Part shown: positions 1 through 10,025 of the stretch, piece by piece
Numbering within the stretch: the stretch's first letter is position 1
Layout of the letters: each line of letters begins with the position of its first letter
Position numbers and translations under genes: made by a program
Assembly: GCA_034509735.1 (NCBI GenBank)
Contig: JACGWO010000007.1
Span: 20,550,046-20,614,045, forward strand
Direction: 5' to 3'
From: Sesamum alatum
Lineage: Eukaryota > Streptophyta > Magnoliopsida > Lamiales > Pedaliaceae
Length of the DNA stretch: 64,000 nucleotides
The notes under the pieces: model-generated
Databases searched by the model: none
The model's input: only the letters and a program-made list of their open reading frames with translations
Told to the model about the DNA's origin: nothing

Positions 1-785
1 CCGTGAGTGATCATCGGTAAAGGTTATAAAGTACGAGTACCCACCTCTAGCCTGAGTATTTAGTGGACCACAGACATCTATATGGATCAAATCCAACAGA
101 CCACTGGCTAGCGTACTTTGTCCAACAAAGGGTTTCTTGGTTATCTTTCCCTTTAGACAGGATTCGCAGGTCGGTAGGTTGTCCAAATCGTCTATTTCTA
201 GACTCTTTGAGTCCACCAATCTTCTTATCCTATCTTTAGAGATATGACCTAACCTCGCATGCCATATCTGTGCGTTATTATGATCATCACGTTTTCATTT
301 GTGTTCTGCAGTCATAATCCAATTAGACTGTTGAAGTATGTACAAACTGTTGATCAATGTACCAAGCAGATGAGAAATACCATCTTTGATAATGAAAAAA
401 CCATTTTATTTGATGGTAAATTCATATCCCTCCTTATCAAGGACTGGGATGGAAACAATGTTTTTACTCATGCTAGGTACATAGAAACAGTCATTCAGTA
501 CAATCCTAACATGACTACTAATGGCTAACTCTAATGATCGTACGGCCTCCGCAGCAACGGCCTTGCCATCACCTAGCCTCAGGATCATCTCATCCTTGGT
601 TAGCCTTCTGCTTCTTTGCAGTGCCTGCAAATCATTGCAGATGTGAGCACCACACCCGGTATCCAATACCCATGAAGCAGAATTAATAATCATATTAATT
701 TCAACCACAAACACACCTGGGTTGGAGAGGAGTTGTGGGCACTCCCTCTTCCAATGCCCTTTCCCTTGGCAATGCATGCAGACAT
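1..785 (-). pseudogene. Copia element A2, protease/pre-integrase fragment
   Basis: Minus-strand coding remnant of a Ty1-copia polyprotein, nearly identical to 5761-6550 of element A1. It reads a CCHC zinc knuckle (CMHCQGKGHWKREC), an aspartic-protease signature (DTGCGAH) and the start of the GAG-pre-integrase and integrase region. It continues off the left edge of the window. At 785 the gag frame is cut by a family-C LTR and resumes at 10026, so this is the left piece of element A2. The family would encode a capsid, protease, integrase, reverse transcriptase and RNase H. This fragment cannot make a full protein. Confidence 0.85.
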
Positions 786-1558
786 TGTTAGAATAGGTGA
801 CCATGTAAGCCAATTTTGGCAGGAATATATAACCTATGTCTAGACAATTCTTTGGTATTTGATAAAACATTTATGAATAAAGAAGTAAAAATTCATATGG
901 CAATACTTTGTTTACGTTCACTTATCTGCATTTACATTTCTGTTCACTACGCAAACAAAGCCCACGGACTGAGAAACGATTTCGGGGACTGGGACTACGC
1001 TTGGAGGCAGGTCCATGAAATCAGTCTTACCGAATCAGTCCGGAAATCTCCAAGTCAAGGAATCCCGAAAATGGGTACCGGGATTCCCTTTCAGACTTGC
1101 ACTAAGCATCTGCTGTCGTATTTCATCGATGGGTGACGAAGGTCGTCTAAGCAGTGTTAGTGGGTCAACATGCTAGGAAGCAGCTGACTGAGGTGACTCG
1201 CCGGAACCGTCTTACGGAGGACCTTGAGTATGGTCAGCAAGGTATGACGTGTATTCCCGGTTCCAACGGTACAGGCCAAGTCCTTTGACTTGAGGAACTG
1301 CTGAGTTTACCTGTGCATCAGGTCTGTATCTTAGATATGGTGAGAGATTGCCAAAATACTCTTGAGTAGTCATAAGCCATGTCTAGTGCAGCTCGGGTGC
1401 ACAAAGTGATAGTAGTTTCCAAGAAAGGATCTGTCTCCTGTCAAAAGGCATTGACAGTTGAGTCTCATGTATGCTCTGTGTCTTGTCCCTAAAATCTGTG
1501 GCCACAGTAACTGAACAGAAGGGAAGGTTTCCCTTGCGGCGTTTAGTAAGGACAGACC
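786..1558 (+). mobile_element. Solo LTR of copia family C, left part (C2)
   Basis: The sequence starts TGTTAGAATAGG at 786 and matches the reverse complement of the 5' half of the element-C LTR (38830 down to about 38064). It is preceded by GACAT at 781-785. The same GACAT follows the other end of this LTR at 10021-10025, after ...TTTCTTTCA. Together 786-1558 and 9003-10020 account for about 1.8 kb of a 2.0-kb LTR with no internal region, so it is a solo LTR. It is interrupted at 1558/1559 by element A1. Plus orientation is opposite to its host A2. Confidence 0.88.
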
Positions 1559-3770
1559 TGAAGGACAAGCGGATCCGCCCGGGAGCGCGAGCGGAAGCGA
1601 GAAAAGCGATAAAAGTGCGTAAATTTAAATAAAATTCAAAATACGCGAATCCCAAGGGGTGTAACCTTGGGTGCTCAACCGGGCGTTCGATGTAGGATGT
1701 GTAAATATTAAAACATATATTTAAACACATAGGGCATAGATATACAAATGAAATGAATCAAAGCGTAATAAACCGTTACCTTTGATTGTTTAGCGTATGC
1801 TCCCGGCTACTAGCGTTGTTCCTTCTCCAGAATGCTCACGAAATCCAAACGCATGGATTCTCCAAAGGTGATCCACACCACACCGGAAGAAACTCACGTT
1901 CTTCTTGCTAGAAAAGAACGGGTTTAGAAGGAATCGGTTTAAGAGAAGAACACTATGAATTAGTGTTCTCTTAAACCTACTTTGTTCTTCTTCTTGATTC
2001 AAAATCAAGTGAAGAACACAAGTGTAAGAGATGGAGAGAGCACGAAATTTTGAGAGAGAGAGGAGAGGATTTTTGTCTTCTCTTTTTCCTAGAAAAAGAT
2101 GAATAATGAATCACTTATGCTAGGTGTTGTATATTCTAATATATATATACATAATTAATGTGATTATTGGAATGTGTCTAGATTCATTCCAATCAATCAC
2201 CATCAATTCTTCAATCAAGCCTACCAAAATTTATGGTATGATCAAATCATACCAAAAGGGAAGAGCTTGATTGGAGTTGATTTGTCTCTTTCCAAAAGAG
2301 ACAAGTCAACATACCACCTAGCATGAAACATGGCTGATTTTGCTTCCTCCAAGGGAGCATGTCGGCTATGTTTAATTAAGGGAAGAAGTCCAACTTCTTC
2401 CTATTCCAAATTAGGAATTATTTCTCCTCTCGGGTATAATATAACGGACCGGGTTTTATCGTAATCCAATTACGACGAACCCAATATTAAATCCAATTTA
2501 ATGTCCACTTAAATTATTCCCGTTGGTCTTTTAATCCAATTAAAAGATCCAACGTCTCAACATCTCAACTTTCCATATTTAATCGAAAATCTAATTTACC
2601 GATTAAATGAAAGCCCGATACAATATCGGCCCGTCCATCCAATGGACTTTCCCTTAAGTAATCCAATTACTTATTTTATCCTTCGAGATTGACTCCAAGT
2701 CGATCTCTCAACCTCCTCGGTGATTTGTGTGTGACCCTTTAGGTTCACCCTCAGCTAGACTTGGGCCCGTGTCCCACAAGGGCCCGTTACCATGGGTGGC
2801 CGTCTAGCAACGGTCCATGGCACTAGAGACTAGGTGAATTGGCGTGAACATTTAGGCGCCGATTCCGTACGGGTACGATCCTTCCGTCTACCGTCTCCCG
2901 GCCTTAGTCTAGGGTATGGAATTAGGCGTCGGTTCCCATCCTTGACTAGGCATCTATGCTTAATACTCGAGACCACGTATGCTTCATTGCGTCGACACAG
3001 GAAACCATTCCCTGTTCGACCAACCACTATGGCCACAGCTTCAAACAGCATGTACGTGTCTCCGAGTGCATAGGAGATACCTCTGTCATATACTGACAGG
3101 GGACGGATCCTCTTCTTGGAATCCACCGTCCTCGCTACACATTCTGACTGCACTGGACAAGGCTTATAATGATCATCTTACAGAATGATCACCTCTCGCC
3201 AGATCCAAGATACAGCCGTCCTGTGCACGTGACTGCCATGATTCCTCAAGTCTGAGGATTACTCCCGTACTATCGGAACCGGGGAATCCAATCATACCGA
3301 CCAAGCCTCCAAGGCTTCCATATGATGATCCCCGCGAGTCAGTCCAGTCGGCTCGACCCCAGTCGACCAACCCATCAAGATCGTGTAGGCGTCCCACGCC
3401 TGTCGCCGATGAAACACGGCACTCATCCAATGAACACGACTCTTGACGCAAGTCTCAATAGGACTCTCGATGCCCTATCTCGAGGTCCTCGACTTGGAAC
3501 GTTTCAGACCCAACTCTTAATCAGTTGGTTTCATGACCACCATCCAATGCGTGGCCCAACTGCACGAGTTCTTATCTATGGTCTGTGGGCTTTGTTGCGA
3601 TATAAGTTAAAACACCGGCTTAACAAATGTAAGATGAGCGCAACAAAGAAGGTACCATTGGGGACGAACACTCATCTTATTCATCACATAATAATATTAC
3701 ATTCACATCAAGTTGTCGGATAGGTTACAAATTGCCAAACCTATTGGCTTTCTGGTCACCTATTCCAACA
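1559..3770 (-). repeat. 3' LTR of element A1
   Basis: About 2.2 kb, bounded by TGAAGG at 1559 (complement of ...CCTTCA) and ...CCAACA at 3770 (complement of TGTTGG). It aligns throughout with the A2 LTR at 12769-14990, and its first about 345 bp align with 8657-9002. 2235-2707 holds about 13 short inverted repeats, most with a CCA spacer (see findings). 2743-3520 contains a block shared with LTR families C and D. The open frames inside it (for example 1383-1730, 2830-3153, 3322-3723) have no recognisable domain and recur only because the LTR recurs. Confidence 0.88.
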
Positions 3771-3785
3771 ATCTCCCACTTGACC
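3771..3785 (-). other. Polypurine tract of element A1
   Basis: Directly next to the 3' LTR. Read on the minus strand it is GGTCAAGTGGGAGAT followed by TGTTGGAATAGG. A purine-rich run at this place primes plus-strand DNA synthesis in LTR retrotransposons. The same tract is found at 38831-38845 in element C. Confidence 0.8.
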
Positions 3786-4866
3786 TAAAGCCAATCACCC
3801 ATTGACCTCGAACCTCTTATTCAGATGGTGAGTATGGGCAACTTGCGACATGGGCTTAGCAAGTGGATCTGCTATGTTTTCTGCGGAGCTAACTCGGTCC
3901 AACCGAACGTCACTCCTGCTATCCATCTCTCTAAGAGATGGTAGCGTCTAAGAATATGCTTGGATCGTGATGAGATCTCGGTTCCTTTGCTAGCGCTATC
4001 GCCCCGTTGTTATCATGAAAGATAATTACAGGCTTAGCAATGCTAGGTACTACATCCAACCCTTGGATGTAGCTCATCAACCAAACCACTCCTTAGCAGC
4101 TTCCAAAGCCGCTATGTATTCAAAACTCTATGGTGGAGTCCGTCGTGGTAGCCTATTTGGAACTCTTCCAAGTAACCACGCCACCATTTAGTCTAAATAC
4201 AAAACCATACTGAGACTTGGCATCATCGTCATTCGACTAGAAGCTAGCGTCGCTATAGCCTTCCAGTATCAACGCTCCACCACCGTAGATCAAGAACATG
4301 TCCTTAGTCCTTTTCAGGTACTTTTGGATAGTCTTGACTGCACTCCAGTGATATCGGCTACTTACGCTCAAAGCGAAAGCCACATCAGGTCTAGTGCACT
4401 GAACAGCATATTGTATGCTGCCTGCGGCTGAAGCATAGGGGATGTCCAACATCCTTTTAAGCTCCTCATCAGTCTTAGGAGACTGCTTCTTGGATATCTT
4501 AATTCCATGCCTCATAGGAAGGAATCCTGGTTTTGAGTTCTCCATCTTGAATCTCTTCAAGACTTTCTCAATGTACGAGAACTGGGCCATTCCTAACATC
4601 CTGCTAGATCTATCCCTGTAGATCTTGATGCCAAGGATGTAGGATGCCTCGCCCATATCCTTCATGGAGAATTGCGTTGACAACCAAGCTTTAGTGGTAC
4701 CCAACATCTTAGCATCATTCCCAATGAGCAAGATGTCATCCACGTAAAGCACCAGAAACGCAACTGAGCTCCCACTGATCTTCTTGTATACACAAGGATC
4801 GGACTCGTTCTTGATGAAATCATATCCCCGTATGACTTCATCAAAACGTGTGTTCCAGCTTCGAGT
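3781..4866 (-). pseudogene. Copia A1 reverse transcriptase C-terminal half and RNase H remnant
   Basis: Minus strand. The best open stretch (4237-4752) begins with the RT active site YVDD (LYVDDILLIGND) and continues through the connection region to the first RNase H motif (YSDAS). Downstream to 3781 the RNase H domain is readable but broken by stops and shifts. Compared with element C about 345 bp are missing at about 4866: sequence matching C 39950 is joined to sequence matching C 40290. This removes the N-terminal RT half, including the first catalytic Asp of QMDVK. The enzyme is therefore dead. Confidence 0.82.
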
Positions 4867-5440
4867 TTAACCCCTTTTTGGTGGATCTTGCTAGGGTCCA
4901 AACCTTGTTTGTACCCATCGAGTCCATCTCGGATTTCATGGCCTCAAGCCACTTGTCCGAATCGATGTCCGACATCGCTTCTCCGTACGTCTTTGGATCA
5001 TTATCCAACTGACTGGTCAGGCCTAGAAATCCATACCTATCAGGTGCATGGGATACTCTGGCCGACCTACGGAGGACTGGAACAATATCAGTGGAAACTT
5101 CAGGCTCAGATGTCACTGCCGCCTCTTGGGGTTCCTCAATTGATTCCTCAAGGAGCACCTCATCGCGTCGACTATCCGATGGAAAACCTTTTTCCAAGAA
5201 CACTGCGTTTCGCGAGACAAAAACCTTTTGCTCGGAGGGATCATAGAAATAATACCCCGCAGTTTCTTTCGAATAGCCGATAAACCTGCATAAACTAGAC
5301 CTCGAGTCCAGTTTATCTCCCACTAATCTCTTGACATATGCGGGGCAACCCCACACTTTCAAGTATTTGTAGGAGGCAGGCTTGCCATGCCATATCTCAT
5401 ATGGTGTCTGGGATACCCTTTTAGATGGCGCCAAGTTCAA
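4867..5440 (-). pseudogene. Copia A1 integrase C-terminal region and hinge to RT
   Basis: Minus-strand frame continuing the integrase after a frameshift near 5445. It carries the PYEIWHGKPASYKYLKVWGC motif that follows the catalytic core in copia integrases, then GYYFYDP and the acidic linker leading to the RT start (YGEAMSDIDS, EMDSM). The frame ends in the deletion junction at about 4866. Confidence 0.82.
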
Positions 5441-5853
5441 AACTTTGGCCGCCGTCTCAAGAGCGTATCCCAGAAGGAAAGGGGTAGTTCGGTAAAACTC
5501 ATCATGGATCGGATCATGTCCAACAAGGTCCGATTCCTCCTTTCAGACACACCGTTAAGCTGCGGTGTTCCAGGAGGGGTCCACTGAGAGAGAATCCCAT
5601 TCTCTTTTAAATAATCAGTAAACTCACCACTCAAATACTCTCCACCTCGGTCCGACCGAAGGGCTTTGATCTTTCGACCGGTTTGGTTCTCTACTTCAAG
5701 TCTGTATTCCTTAAACCTTCCAAAGGCTTCAGACTTGTACCTCATCAGGTAAACATAACCATACCGTGAGTGATCATCGGTAAAGGTTATGAAGTACGAG
5801 TACCCACCTCTAGCCTGAGTATTTAGTGGACCACAGACATCTGTATAGATCAA
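5437..5853 (-). pseudogene. Copia A1 integrase catalytic core
   Basis: 138-codon minus-strand frame with the retroviral-type D-D-E core: Asp in IYTDVCG, Asp in LRSDRGGEY, Glu in NGVSERRNRT. The product would insert element cDNA into the genome. It is separated from the upstream frame by a 1-bp insertion near 5853 (AAAA where A2 at about 91 has AAA) and from the downstream frame by a second shift near 5445. Confidence 0.85.
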
Positions 5854-6577
5854 AATCCAACAGACTACTGGCTAGCGTACTTTGTCCAACAAAGGGTTTC
5901 TTGGTCATCTTTCCCTTTAGACAGGATTCGCAGGTCGGTAGGTTGTCCAAATCGTCTATTTCTAGACTCTTTGAGTCCACCAACCTTCTTATCCTATCTT
6001 TAGAGATATGACCTAACCTCATATGCCATATCTGTGCGTTATTATGATCATCACGTTTTCGTTTGTGTTCTGCAGTCATAATCCAATTAGACTGTTGAAG
6101 TATGTACAGACCGTTGACCAATGTACCAAGCAAATGAGAAATACCATCTTTGATAATGAAAAAACCGTTTTTATTGATGGTAAATTCATATCCCTCCTTA
6201 TCAAGGACCGGGATGGAAACAATGTTTTTAATCATGCTAGGTACATAGAAACAGTGGTTCAGTACAATTCTAACATGACTACTAATGGCTAATTCTAGTG
6301 ATCCTACGGCCTCCGCAGCAACGGCCTTGCCATCGCCTAGCCTTAGGATCATCTCATCCTTGGTTAGCCTTCTGCTTCTTTGCAGTGCCTGCAAATCATT
6401 GCAGATGTGAGCACCACACCCGGTATCCAATACCCATGAAGCAGAATTAGTAATCATATTAACTTCAACCACAAACACACCTGGGTTGAAGAGGAGTTGT
6501 GGGCACTCCCTCTTCCAATGCCCTTTCCCTTGGCAATGCATGCAGACATCATTTGTCTGGACCGCTGAGAACCACAA
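5854..6577 (-). pseudogene. Copia A1 zinc knuckle, protease and GAG-pre-integrase
   Basis: Minus-strand frame with CMHCQGKGHWKREC (RNA-binding zinc knuckle), DTGCGAH (protease active site), MRLGHIS and CESC..GK (pre-integrase and HHCC zinc finger), and KPFVGQS. This is the normal order N-terminal to the integrase core. The end is out of frame with the core because of the A-run expansion near 5853. Confidence 0.85.
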
Positions 6578-7342
6578 GCCTTTTCTTTCCTTTTGCTCGG
6601 TCCAACCGGAGCAACAGGGACGCCCGGAGCATGAGCAGGGGCCACAACCGTCTTCCCTTTGCCCTTCTTCCTCTTCCAGCGTCCGGCCCTCTTGCCATTC
6701 ACCTTAGAGGTCGAAGCCTCTCCTATCAATACCGCCGGCGCCGACTTGTGGGTCGTTGCCTTGTATTGGATCAGCATGTTGATCAACTCATGAATAGACT
6801 TCTCAAATCCATTCATGTTGTAGTTTACAACAAACGGGTCATCGGATGGAGGAAGCGACTGGAGGATTATGTCAATGTACGTGTCATTGTTAAGCCCAGC
6901 TTTAAGGTCCTCGAGTTTCTCCACTAGGGAGAGCATCTTGACCCCATGACTCTGTACAGACGCTCCTTCAGCGAGCTTGGTGCCAAAGAATGCTTTTGTG
7001 GCGGCATATCTAATGTGCCTATCCGGAACCGCATAAACCTCGTTCATGCGGAGCATTATGGCGGAGACGTTGTCCAGCCTCTCATACTGCTTCTGGATGT
7101 CGTTAGACATCGAAGCCAGTATGATACTGCGTACTTTTCCGGTTGTCCTCATGCCATTTCTCGAACGTCAAACGTTCTTCAGGCATGGACCCCTCCGGTA
7201 AGTCGCTCGGTGGCGGCTCGTCCAAGACGTAGCCTTGGTTCTCGAAACCGAGGACAATCCTCAGGTTTCTCAGCCAGTCCGAGTAGTTCGTTCCGTTGAA
7301 TTTGTTAGTCTCAAGAATCATGGTTAACGGGTTCTTAGACAT
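6454..7342 (-). pseudogene. Copia A1 gag, frameshifted
   Basis: Starts MSKNPLTMILETNKFNG at 7342, a copia capsid (UBN2-type) beginning also seen at 10817 (A2) and 42904 (C). A 1-bp insertion near 7138 (four T where A2 has three) shifts the frame: 7342-7103 carries the first about 69 codons and 7152-6454 the rest. The C-terminal part is rich in Lys and Arg (GKRAGRWKRKKGKGK), then comes the zinc-knuckle frame. Gag forms the cytoplasmic virus-like particle. Confidence 0.82.
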
Positions 7343-8642
7343 ATCTACATTAATGAAAATGTAAAGCAGAAATTAGCAGATGATGGTAATATTATTGTTC
7401 AAGTTGAAGACTTGGTCTTTTAGTCATTAACCCTCCCACTATTTATACGAAAGTCCGCCACTCTCAAGCGGAGTTTCGGGAAACCATTTCCTAGTGGGTT
7501 TGGGATCCACAAGCGTAATCTCCATGCCCCGCTTTTACGATTCACATGAAGAAGACCTTGTGGGAGATATCCAATATCATTCTCATCCAATGAGATTCCC
7601 AAGATATTTTGCCTCACCTGTTCACATGGTCCCGAGGACTCCAAGCGAACCATGTTACTCAGTGTTGGGCCCGACCCATCAACCAAATCATGCCTCAAAC
7701 TGTCGCCCCCACGACTCGTGAGACAGGGAAACAGCGAGCGCAGTCTTTTTGTTCACAACAATAGTGCAGCTTTCCCCTAGTCCAAGTGTGCCACGACTCG
7801 TGAGACCACACTTGGGTAGTGGTAGCTTCCTCACCACATTGCTGTGGATGGAAGGCTCGGACAGACCAAAATACCATTTTGATCCAAGTCCGTTCTGGGC
7901 CTAATATTTAATTTGGTCCAACCAAATGAGAGTTTGTGTATGACCGAGACCTCATCACATTATTGTGTTTTAGCATGCATAAATATCCAATATTTAAAGC
8001 GATAAATAAATACGCCGCATGCAGAAAACATAGCATACCCCTGTTAGGATGATCACAAGCCCAACCTATGCGACCCACTGAGCCCGCAGTGAGTCTATGG
8101 TCTGTCTAGGGTGGTCCTAAATTATTACAATAGTAATCCAATTATTCCAAAATCAAAAAATGCAAAATTAACATATTTTCAGAATATTGTGCAGAAAATA
8201 CAGAAAAATCGAATTTTCCGGAAAAAGTCGAAAAACGGCACAAAACGGCCCAGCCGTTGTGCTGGCCGGCCGCCCGCGCGCACAGCACAGCGCGCGCGCC
8301 CCCTCAGCCAGCAGCGGCCGGCTGCGCACAGCGCGCGCGCGCGCCCCTGTGCGCAGCATCCGCGCGCAGGCGCCCGCCTGCGCGCGGCCACTGCCGGTCC
8401 GACCAAATTTTTTTTTTTTTTCAAAATTGTTTCAGCACAATAAAATTAATATTATTCTGAAAATAAGCATGCAATTTTAGATCCAATCTAACAAAATTAA
8501 GCATGCCAAAAGTCCATTAAATCCAAACAATTGAATCATCATATTATTCATATATTTATGTAATCTAACATGCCAATAAAACCATTTAAAAGCAACTAGA
8601 TCATGCCAAACACATAGATCTATGCCCCTTACATCGAACCGG
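7343..8642 (-). other. 5' leader of element A1
   Basis: Non-coding stretch between primer site and gag, about 1.3 kb. It aligns with the A2 leader (10818-12754) and in part with that of C. A1 lacks about 530 bp present in A2 (after A1 8130, A2 about 11695-12225). A hairpin (8236-8265) and a CG-rich tract (8253-8400) lie in the half near the primer site. Short open frames here have no known domain. Confidence 0.7.
8236..8400. repeat. Hairpin plus CG-alternating tract in A1 leader
   Basis: 8236-8265 can fold: GGCACAA...ACGG pairs with CCGTTGTGC. It is followed by about 140 bp of GC-only or nearly GC-only sequence with repeated GCGCGCGC and CGCGCGCA runs, in a genome that is otherwise AT-rich. 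The tract is kept in A2 (12317-12520) and is much longer in C (44431-44890). Overlapping open frames on both strands are by-products of the lack of AT-rich stops. Confidence 0.75.
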
Positions 8643-8654
8643 GCTCTGATACCA
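8643..8654 (-). other. Primer-binding site of element A1
   Basis: GCTCTGATACCA on the plus strand, i.e. TGGTATCAGAGC on the element strand. This is complementary to the 3' end of plant initiator tRNA-Met, which primes minus-strand DNA synthesis in most plant copia elements. Two bases separate it from the LTR end. Confidence 0.9.
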
Positions 8655-8656
8655 CT

Positions 8657-9002
8657 TGAAGGACAAGCGGATCCGCCCGGGAGCGCGAGCGGAAGCGAGA
8701 AAAGCGATAAAAGTGCGTAAATTTAAATAAAATTCAAAATACGCGAATCCCAAGGGGTGTAACCTTGGGTGCTCAACCGGGCGTTCGATGTAGGATGTGT
8801 AAATATTAAAACATATATTTAAACACATAGGGCATAGATATACAAATGAAATCAATCAAAGCGTAATAAACCGTTACCTTTGATTGTTTAGCGTATGCTC
8901 CCGGCTACTAGCGTTGTTCCTTCTCCGGAATGCTCACGAAATCCAAACGCATGGATTCTCCAAAGGTGATCCACACCACACCGGAAGAAACTCACGTTCT
9001 TC
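8657..9002 (-). repeat. Truncated 5' LTR of element A1
   Basis: The first about 345 bp match 1559-1905 of the 3' LTR almost base for base. At about 9002 the match stops and family-C LTR sequence (complement of 37860 and below) begins. About 1.86 kb of the LTR is missing. Confidence 0.85.
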
Positions 9003-10020
9003 TAGCTGAATGGTGAACCTAAAGAGTCACACACTATCCACACACACTTAGTATTTAATTTGGAATTAAATATTGGAGTAAAGGAATGATTAAATTAGAT
9101 TTAATCGGGTCCTATATTTTCTTGGAGAAATTAATTCCTTCTATTTGATAAAGGGAATTAAATTAATAAATAGGATTTATTAAAGGGTTGATTTAATGGG
9201 CTTAGAATAAATATTAATATTTATTTATTATATTATATTTATTCTTTTAGCCTCTTGGAATATTTAATGGGATTTAAATATTCCATTAAATTAAAATCAA
9301 CGGTTGAGATGAAAAGGGGAGATGGAAGGCTAGGATTCGTTTGACTAGGTCAAACACTAGTTTGACTAGGACTTTGACTAGGTCAAAATCCTAGTCAAAT
9401 TAGAGTTCTTAGAGTTGGAGTTTAAAGAGGATTAAACTCCTCCTCTATATAAACCTCTAGCCTCCAAACAATTGAAGGATGATGATTCTTGAAAACACAC
9501 ACTCATCTCTCCCCTCCTCACCTCTCGTCCGCCCCCTCTCTCTCTACAAGAAAATATTTTTCTTAGTTCTTTTGTTCTTGGAATATTAGAACTTAGATGA
9601 ATCAATACCGTTAATTGATAACGTGTTGTTGATTCATCCACTCCAAAAAATTATACACTTGTTCGTTGCTAGCACGACGTGCAAGATACGTGGGTGGATC
9701 GTGTGTCACGATTTGGAGGGTCTCAAGAAGGAGATCTTGGTGCAAAACAGGGAACAACGCGAGTAGCCGTTGAAGACGAAAACGAAAACGGGTAGGTCTC
9801 GTTTTACTTTTTCGTCCCGCTTTAATTTTCAACTCTATGGCCTCCATGATTTCTTTATATACTTTATGATCATGAGATACACCGAACGCTCAGGAACCTC
9901 AAGGGCACACCCCTTGAGCGTGTTCTTTTAAATTAAAAGCATGCTTTAATTTTTGTATGTTTATTTTTATCGCGCTTCCGCATTCGCGCAATTCCCGGGA
10001 CGATCCACCGATTTCTTTCA
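9003..10020 (+). mobile_element. Solo LTR of copia family C, right part (C2)
   Basis: Matches the complement of 36824-37857 and ends ...TTTCTTTCA at 10020, followed by the target duplication GACAT at 10021-10025. Compared with the complete LTR about 200 bp are missing at the junction with A1. The minus-strand frames here (9432-9641, 9611-9847) are LTR sequence. Confidence 0.87.
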
Positions 10021-10025
10021 GACAT

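Larger units (their letters stand above)
1559..9002 (-). mobile_element. Ty1-copia element A1, 5' LTR truncated
   Basis: Minus-strand LTR retrotransposon. From the right it has a truncated 5' LTR (8657-9002), a primer-binding site (8643-8654), a long leader, gag, protease, integrase, reverse transcriptase and RNase H remnants, a polypurine tract (3771-3785) and a complete 3' LTR (1559-3770). Domain order PR-INT-RT-RH and the tRNA-iMet-type primer site place it in Ty1-copia. It sits inside solo LTR C2; AGACC at 1554-1558 would be its left target duplication, but the right copy is deleted. Frameshifts and a deletion in the RT region make it non-autonomous. Confidence 0.85.

Noticed and set aside
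1554..1558. AGACC as a confirmed target duplication of A1
   Set aside because: The right-hand copy would lie in the segment deleted at 9002, so it cannot be verified in this window.
2235..2707. CRISPR-like array
   Set aside because: The regular units are palindromes with variable arms and a constant spacer, the reverse of a CRISPR array, and the context is a plant LTR.
1383..3723. Open frames of 70-133 codons in the LTRs
   Set aside because: They recur only because the LTR recurs, exist on both strands, and are not kept in frame between copies (compare 14049-14857).
8111..8480. Overlapping open frames on both strands
   Set aside because: They are caused by the CG tract of the copia leader, as at 12250-12592; no domain, no conservation of frame between A1 and A2.
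8643..8654. tRNA gene fragment
   Set aside because: The 12 bases match only the primer-binding complement of the initiator tRNA 3' end, adjacent to an LTR; no cloverleaf around it.
1559..9002. A1 as an autonomous, complete retrotransposon
   Set aside because: Frameshifts near 7138, 5853 and 5445, about 345 bp missing from RT, and most of the 5' LTR lost.
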